From Streptomyces griseoviridis (GTDB lineage Bacteria; Actinomycetota; Actinomycetes; Streptomycetales; Streptomycetaceae): a stretch of DNA of 64,000 bases. The position numbers were made by a program, and so were the translations under genes. The stretch covers positions 2,694,001 to 2,758,000 of the forward strand of contig NZ_CP029078.1 of the NCBI RefSeq assembly GCF_005222485.1, given 5' to 3'. A model generated the notes under the pieces. The model had not been told where the DNA came from and did no database searches. It was given only the letters and a program-made list of their open reading frames with translations. Below, piece after piece: positions 61,138 through 64,000 of the stretch (position 1 is its first letter; every line of letters begins with the position of its first letter).

Positions 61138-62214
61138 TCAGATCTCGATGCAGGTGCGCAGGGCCGTTCCCGTGCGCATCTGGTCCAGCGCCTCGTTGAT
61201 GCCGGCCAGCGGGACCCGGTGGGTGATCAGCCCCTCCAGGTCGATGCGTCCCGCCCGCCACAGGGCGATGGTCCGCTCGTAGGAGCGCAGCACGTCGCCG
61301 CCGCCGTACATGGACGGCAGGATGCGCTTCTCGTCGAAGAACAGCTCGAACATGTTGAGTTGGAGGTGGTCGTCCATGGCGCCGGCGCCGACGACGACGA
61401 GGGTGCCGCCGCGCCGGGTGTTCTCGTAGGCGGTGCGGGCGGTGGCGGAGCGGCCGACGACCTCGAAGACGTAGTCGAACCCCTCGCCCGCGGTGACCTG
61501 TTGCTTGGCGTCGGGCAGTCCGTCGGGGGCGACGGCCCGGGTGGCGCCGAACCGGAGCGCGGCCTCCCGGCGGCTCGCGACCGGGTCGACGGCGACGATC
61601 TCGGCGGCGCCCCGCAGCCGCGCCCCCTGGATCGTGGAGATCCCGACGCCCCCGCAGCCGATCACCGCGACCGACGAACCGGCCTGAACGTCAGCGGTGT
61701 TGAGGGCAGCACCGAGCCCGGTGGTGACCCCGCAGCCGATCAGGGCGGCGATGTCGAAGGGCACGTCGTCGGGGATGGGCACCGCGCAGCCCGCGTCGAC
61801 GACGACCTCCTCGGTGAACGTGCCGGTGCCGGCGAAGCCGAAGACGTCCTGGCCCGCCCGCTTGAAGTTGGGGGTGCCCGCGTTCATGAACCCGGCCAGG
61901 CACAGTTCGGTCTGGCCGCGCTTGCAGGCGGGACAGGCGCCGCAGGCGGGCAGCCAGCAGACGACGACCCGGTCCCCCGCCTTCAAGTGGCTGACCCGCT
62001 CGCCCACTTCGACGACCTCGCCCGCTCCCTCGTGTCCGGGCACGAACGGCGCGGGCTGCGGCAGCACCCCGCTCATCGCCGACAGGTCCGAGTGGCACAG
62101 GCCGGTGGCCCGGACCCTGATCCGCACCCGGCCGGGCCCGAAGCCCACCGCCTCGACGTCGTCGAGGATCTCCAGCTTGTCCTGGCCGATCTCGTGCAGT
62201 ACGGCTGCGCGCAT
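61138..62214 (-). CDS. Zinc-dependent alcohol dehydrogenase
   Basis: 358-aa medium-chain Zn-ADH. Catalytic zinc ligands C in ATGLCHSD and HE in VPGHEGAGEV, the third in GCGVTTG; the structural zinc quartet is CGACPACKRGQTELC. The Rossmann motif is VIGCGGVGIST with acidic VAVDPVASR, so NAD(H) is likely. ATG 62214 (GGGGAG upstream) was preferred to TTG/other upstream starts. With SDR and MaoC it forms a minus-strand run that fits acyl or steroid-CoA catabolism. Upstream lie 21-bp repeats. Confidence 0.9.
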   Translation of the reverse strand: MRAAVLHEIGQDKLEILDDVEAVGFGPGRVRIRVRATGLCHSDLSAMSGVLPQPAPFVPGHEGAGEVVEVGERVSHLKAGDRVVVCWLPACGACPACKRGQTELCLAGFMNAGTPNFKRAGQDVFGFAGTGTFTEEVVVDAGCAVPIPDDVPFDIAALIGCGVTTGLGAALNTADVQAGSSVAVIGCGGVGISTIQGARLRGAAEIVAVDPVASRREAALRFGATRAVAPDGLPDAKQQVTAGEGFDYVFEVVGRSATARTAYENTRRGGTLVVVGAGAMDDHLQLNMFELFFDEKRILPSMYGGGDVLRSYERTIALWRAGRIDLEGLITHRVPLAGINEALDQMRTGTALRTCIEI

Positions 62215-62227
62215 GCTGCGGCTCCCC

Positions 62228-62297
62228 TCAACTGCCTTCTGGGTCACATCAACTGCTCACTCGGGCACATCAACTGGGCACTGCGTCACATCGGTTG
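62228..62297. repeat. Four 21-bp-period repeats between ADH and MaoC genes
   Basis: TCAACTG at 62228, 62249 and 62270, with TCGGTTG at 62291: exactly 21 bp apart (two helical turns). The interspersed CACA(T) trinucleotide-like spacers are also kept (GGTCACATCAACTG, GGGCACATCAACTG, CGTCACATCGG). Iteron-like spacing suggests cooperative protein binding at the ADH promoter. Confidence 0.75.
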
Positions 62298-62307
62298 TCC
62301 GGCCGGA

Positions 62308-63168
62308 TCAGGTGTGTTCGACGACGGTGTCGGCGAGGACGGGCGCGTCGTCGCGGTCCGCCGCGCTCACCGCCACCCGCACCGAGCCGCCGCCTTGCCG
62401 CCACATGCGCGTCCGCAGCGTCTCGCCGGGGAAGACCACGCCGGCGAAGCGGGCGGTGTAGTGGCGCACCCGGGCGGGGTCGCCGTCCAGCAGGGTGTCC
62501 ACGACCGCCTTGAGCGTCATGCCGTAGGTGCACAGGCCGTGCAGGATGGGGCGTTCGAAGCCGGCACGGGCGGCGAACTCGGGGTCGGCGTGCAGCGGGT
62601 TCCAGTCGCCCGACAGGCGGTAGAGCAGCGCCTGGTCCTCGCGAACCCGGCGCTCCAGGGTGCGGTCGGGTGGTCCTGTGGGCGGTTCGAGGCGGGTCGA
62701 GGGGCCGCGGTCGCCGCCCCAGCCGCCCTCGCCGCGAACGAAGATCTGGGCGTCGTTGGTCCACAACGGGCCCTGCCCGTCACTGACTTCGGTGCGCATG
62801 ACGAGGACGGCCGCCTTGCCCTTGTCGTAGACGGCGGCGATCCCGCCGGTGGCGGTGGCGGTGCCCTCGGCCGGGAGCGGGCGGTGCAGGGTGAGGCTCT
62901 GCCCGCCGTGCAGGACGCGGGCGAGGTCGACGTCGACGCCTGGCACGGAGAGGCCGCTGATCACTCCGGGTGATCCGCTGCCGGCGACGGTGGCGAAGCT
63001 CGGCAGGACGTGCAGCCGGGACTCCAGGGTGTAGCGCAGCTCGCCGGGGTCGGTGGCGGGCGTCCCGGCGCCGAGGCCGAGGTGGTACAGCAGGACGTCC
63101 TTGCGGGTCCAGGTGATCTCGCCGGTCCTGGGTTCGGCGGCGAGGGCCTTTGCTGCGTCGATGGGCAT
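62308..63168 (-). CDS. MaoC-family (2-enoyl-acyl-CoA hydratase type) protein
   Basis: 286-aa double-hotdog hydratase: the C-terminal hydratase 2 motif is SGDWNPLHADPEFAARAGF followed by RPILHGLCTYG. The N-terminal half is the paired inactive hotdog (GLGAGTPATDPGELRYTLES). The length and shape match actinobacterial Hsd4B-type enoyl-CoA hydratases of steroid or methyl-branched chain degradation. ATG 63168 follows GGAGCC. A KstR-like palindrome lies 93 bp upstream. Confidence 0.9.
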   Translation of the reverse strand: MPIDAAKALAAEPRTGEITWTRKDVLLYHLGLGAGTPATDPGELRYTLESRLHVLPSFATVAGSGSPGVISGLSVPGVDVDLARVLHGGQSLTLHRPLPAEGTATATGGIAAVYDKGKAAVLVMRTEVSDGQGPLWTNDAQIFVRGEGGWGGDRGPSTRLEPPTGPPDRTLERRVREDQALLYRLSGDWNPLHADPEFAARAGFERPILHGLCTYGMTLKAVVDTLLDGDPARVRHYTARFAGVVFPGETLRTRMWRQGGGSVRVAVSAADRDDAPVLADTVVEHT

Positions 63169-63614
63169 ACGGCTCCTGACAGTCGCGGTGGTCGGACGCT
63201 TGAAGACCTCGGCACGGCCGTCCGCACCGTCGGTCGCACCGAGGTCGCCACGGGCCGACCTAGAACGCGTTCCAGTCCGGCGCCCCCTGTATAGCCGAGC
63301 GTCCCCTACTTGTGAAGGCTACTGACGACCCGTCAGGTCCGTTCGGGGGTCGTCACATCCGGGGCACGCGACACACGGCACTCCGCGCGCCGGGACCACG
63401 GGACCCGTGACGGTCCCGGTGTCCTGGGCCCGGGACCCGTGACATTTGTCCCGGCGGAGTCCGTACATGCGGATCTGCCGTGCGCGGCGTCCCGTTCCGT
63501 AGCGTCGACGGTACGACACAGCGGCTCGGCGGACGGATACGGCCGTCGCCCGCCACCCGGTGCGAGGGTGATCACACCGCCGGTCCCTCGGGACCGTCCG
63601 AACGGAGCGAGGAC
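63169..63614. other. Divergent regulatory interval between MaoC and the last gene
   Basis: 446 bp without a gene. It contains the KstR-like site (63261-63274) and, nearer the plus-strand gene, two direct copies of GGGACCCGTGAC (63400-63411 and 63432-63443), the second running into GACATTTGTCCCGG. The dyad-like TGACATTTGTC next to a sensor-kinase-like gene fits a response-regulator site. Confidence 0.65.
63261..63274. promoter_or_regulatory. KstR-like operator
   Basis: TAGAACGCGTTCCA fits TNNAACNNGTTNNA, the operator of KstR-type TetR repressors of cholesterol/acyl catabolism in actinobacteria. It lies upstream of a MaoC-ADH-SDR run of the kind KstR controls in mycobacteria. Confidence 0.65.
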
Positions 63615-64000
63615 ATGTCCAGGATGCGAGGACTCACCGACCGGCTGGCCCGGGGGCGCGCGGAGCGGACCGCACGGCGGGCCGCCATGCGCGCCGACCT
63701 GCGGGCCTTCCGCACGGCGCGCAAGCGGGCGCGGGCCACCGGGGAGCCGGTCCAGGACCCGGGGCCACCGCCGACCGCGTTCTCGCTGCTGCCGTGGCTG
63801 TTGATGGGGATGGGCGCCTTCTCCAACCTGTTCCAGGGGCAGACCCCGAACCCGTGGATCGGCGGCATCGGTCTGCTGGTCTTCAACTCGCTCTACGTCT
63901 CGGTGGCTTTCCGCGCCTTCGACAGGGAGCGCCGCGAGAAGCTGTCGACGCGGCTCTGCCTGGTGGTGATGGGCCTGGTCACCTGCGGGCTGGCGATCGG
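63615..64000 (+). CDS. Membrane protein, probably N-terminus of a sensor histidine kinase; truncated by window end
   Basis: First 128 codons only. ATG 63615 follows GAGCGAGGAC. Residues 1-45 are basic and helical (RGRAERTARRAAMRADLRAF), then two or three TM segments (LLPWLLMGMGAFSNLFQG; IGGIGLLVFNSLYVSVAF; LCLVVMGLVTCGLAIG at the end). Many Streptomyces two-component kinases start this way, and the upstream TGACATTTGTC repeats would suit autoregulation. Other multi-TM families cannot be excluded without the rest. Confidence 0.7.
   Translation, partial: MSRMRGLTDRLARGRAERTARRAAMRADLRAFRTARKRARATGEPVQDPGPPPTAFSLLPWLLMGMGAFSNLFQGQTPNPWIGGIGLLVFNSLYVSVAFRAFDRERREKLSTRLCLVVMGLVTCGLAI

Noticed and set aside
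61114..62973. Large plus-strand frame over the SDR/ADH/MaoC genes
   Set aside because: Antisense to three proteins with clear active-site motifs; no family signal of its own.

Overview
The window is chromosomal DNA from a Streptomyces species or a very close relative. Evidence includes very high G+C with strong third-position GC, many GTG starts and ATGA/GTGA-type gene overlaps, an AfsR/SARP-type regulator, iron boxes of the DmdR/IdeR type, an F420-dependent enzyme, a Scr1-like HTH/DUF397/ATPase trio, an LAXTG sortase substrate and rare TTA codons. No rRNA, tRNA, CRISPR array, phage structural gene, transposase or integrase was recognised.

Layout. 1-12 kb is housekeeping and transport: a cut-off DHA2 exporter with a palindromic operator, panB, a DrrAB-like ABC exporter with SARP-type direct repeats in its promoter, a large AfsR-like STAND regulator, an M50 protease, an F420 reductase, an MFS exporter and map. 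12.5-24.7 kb is an iron/heme block: heme oxygenase, two HtaA heme-binding surface proteins divergent from hmuTUV, then efeOBU and a lipoprotein. Three iron boxes (12518, 17159, 20349) suggest that one iron repressor controls the block. 24.7-37.8 kb is mixed core: a Prim-Pol-like protein, a TetR regulator, an Rsm22-like methyltransferase, a 1-kb GC-rich repeat array, a serine hydrolase, a Bcr/CflA exporter, two oxidoreductases, a D,D-carboxypeptidase, a MacB-like ABC pair, and NTF2 and DoxX proteins.

37.97-51.43 kb looks like a genomic island inserted at the 3' end of rnpB (RNase P RNA, minus strand, 51394-51803). A 28-bp copy of the rnpB 3' end with two mismatches lies at the far edge (37968-37995), and a weaker copy lies at 39586-39608. 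The island holds a tandemly duplicated module: a minus-strand NLR-like STAND ATPase with a partner helical protein, divergent from a plus-strand pair (an 89-aa protein and a DUF6879-like protein). The left copy of the STAND/partner half has collapsed by internal deletion; the right copy is intact. The partner ends with, and the ATPase begins with, the same short YQAxxDQHI motif. This is the architecture of bacterial amyloid-signalling (BASS) effector/NLR pairs. The rest of the island carries an EcsC-like protein, the HTH/DUF397/ATPase trio, a tiny membrane peptide, two paralogous nuclease-helicase (PD-(D/E)XK plus DUF2075) genes with a shared hairpin leader, and a decayed fragment resembling a DUF3320 helicase tail. 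It reads as a defence or conflict island and is the best candidate here for an undescribed system.

51.8-64 kb returns to core genes: a self-regulated MerR gene with a membrane protein, yaaA, a KDPG-aldolase-like gene ending in an 8-bp microsatellite, an RNase H/phosphatase-zinc ribbon-Nif3 cluster with an apparent CTG start, and a SDR/alcohol dehydrogenase/MaoC run resembling actinobacterial steroid or fatty-acid beta-oxidation genes. That run has a KstR-like operator upstream and a 21-bp-period repeat within it. The window ends inside a membrane protein, probably a sensor kinase.
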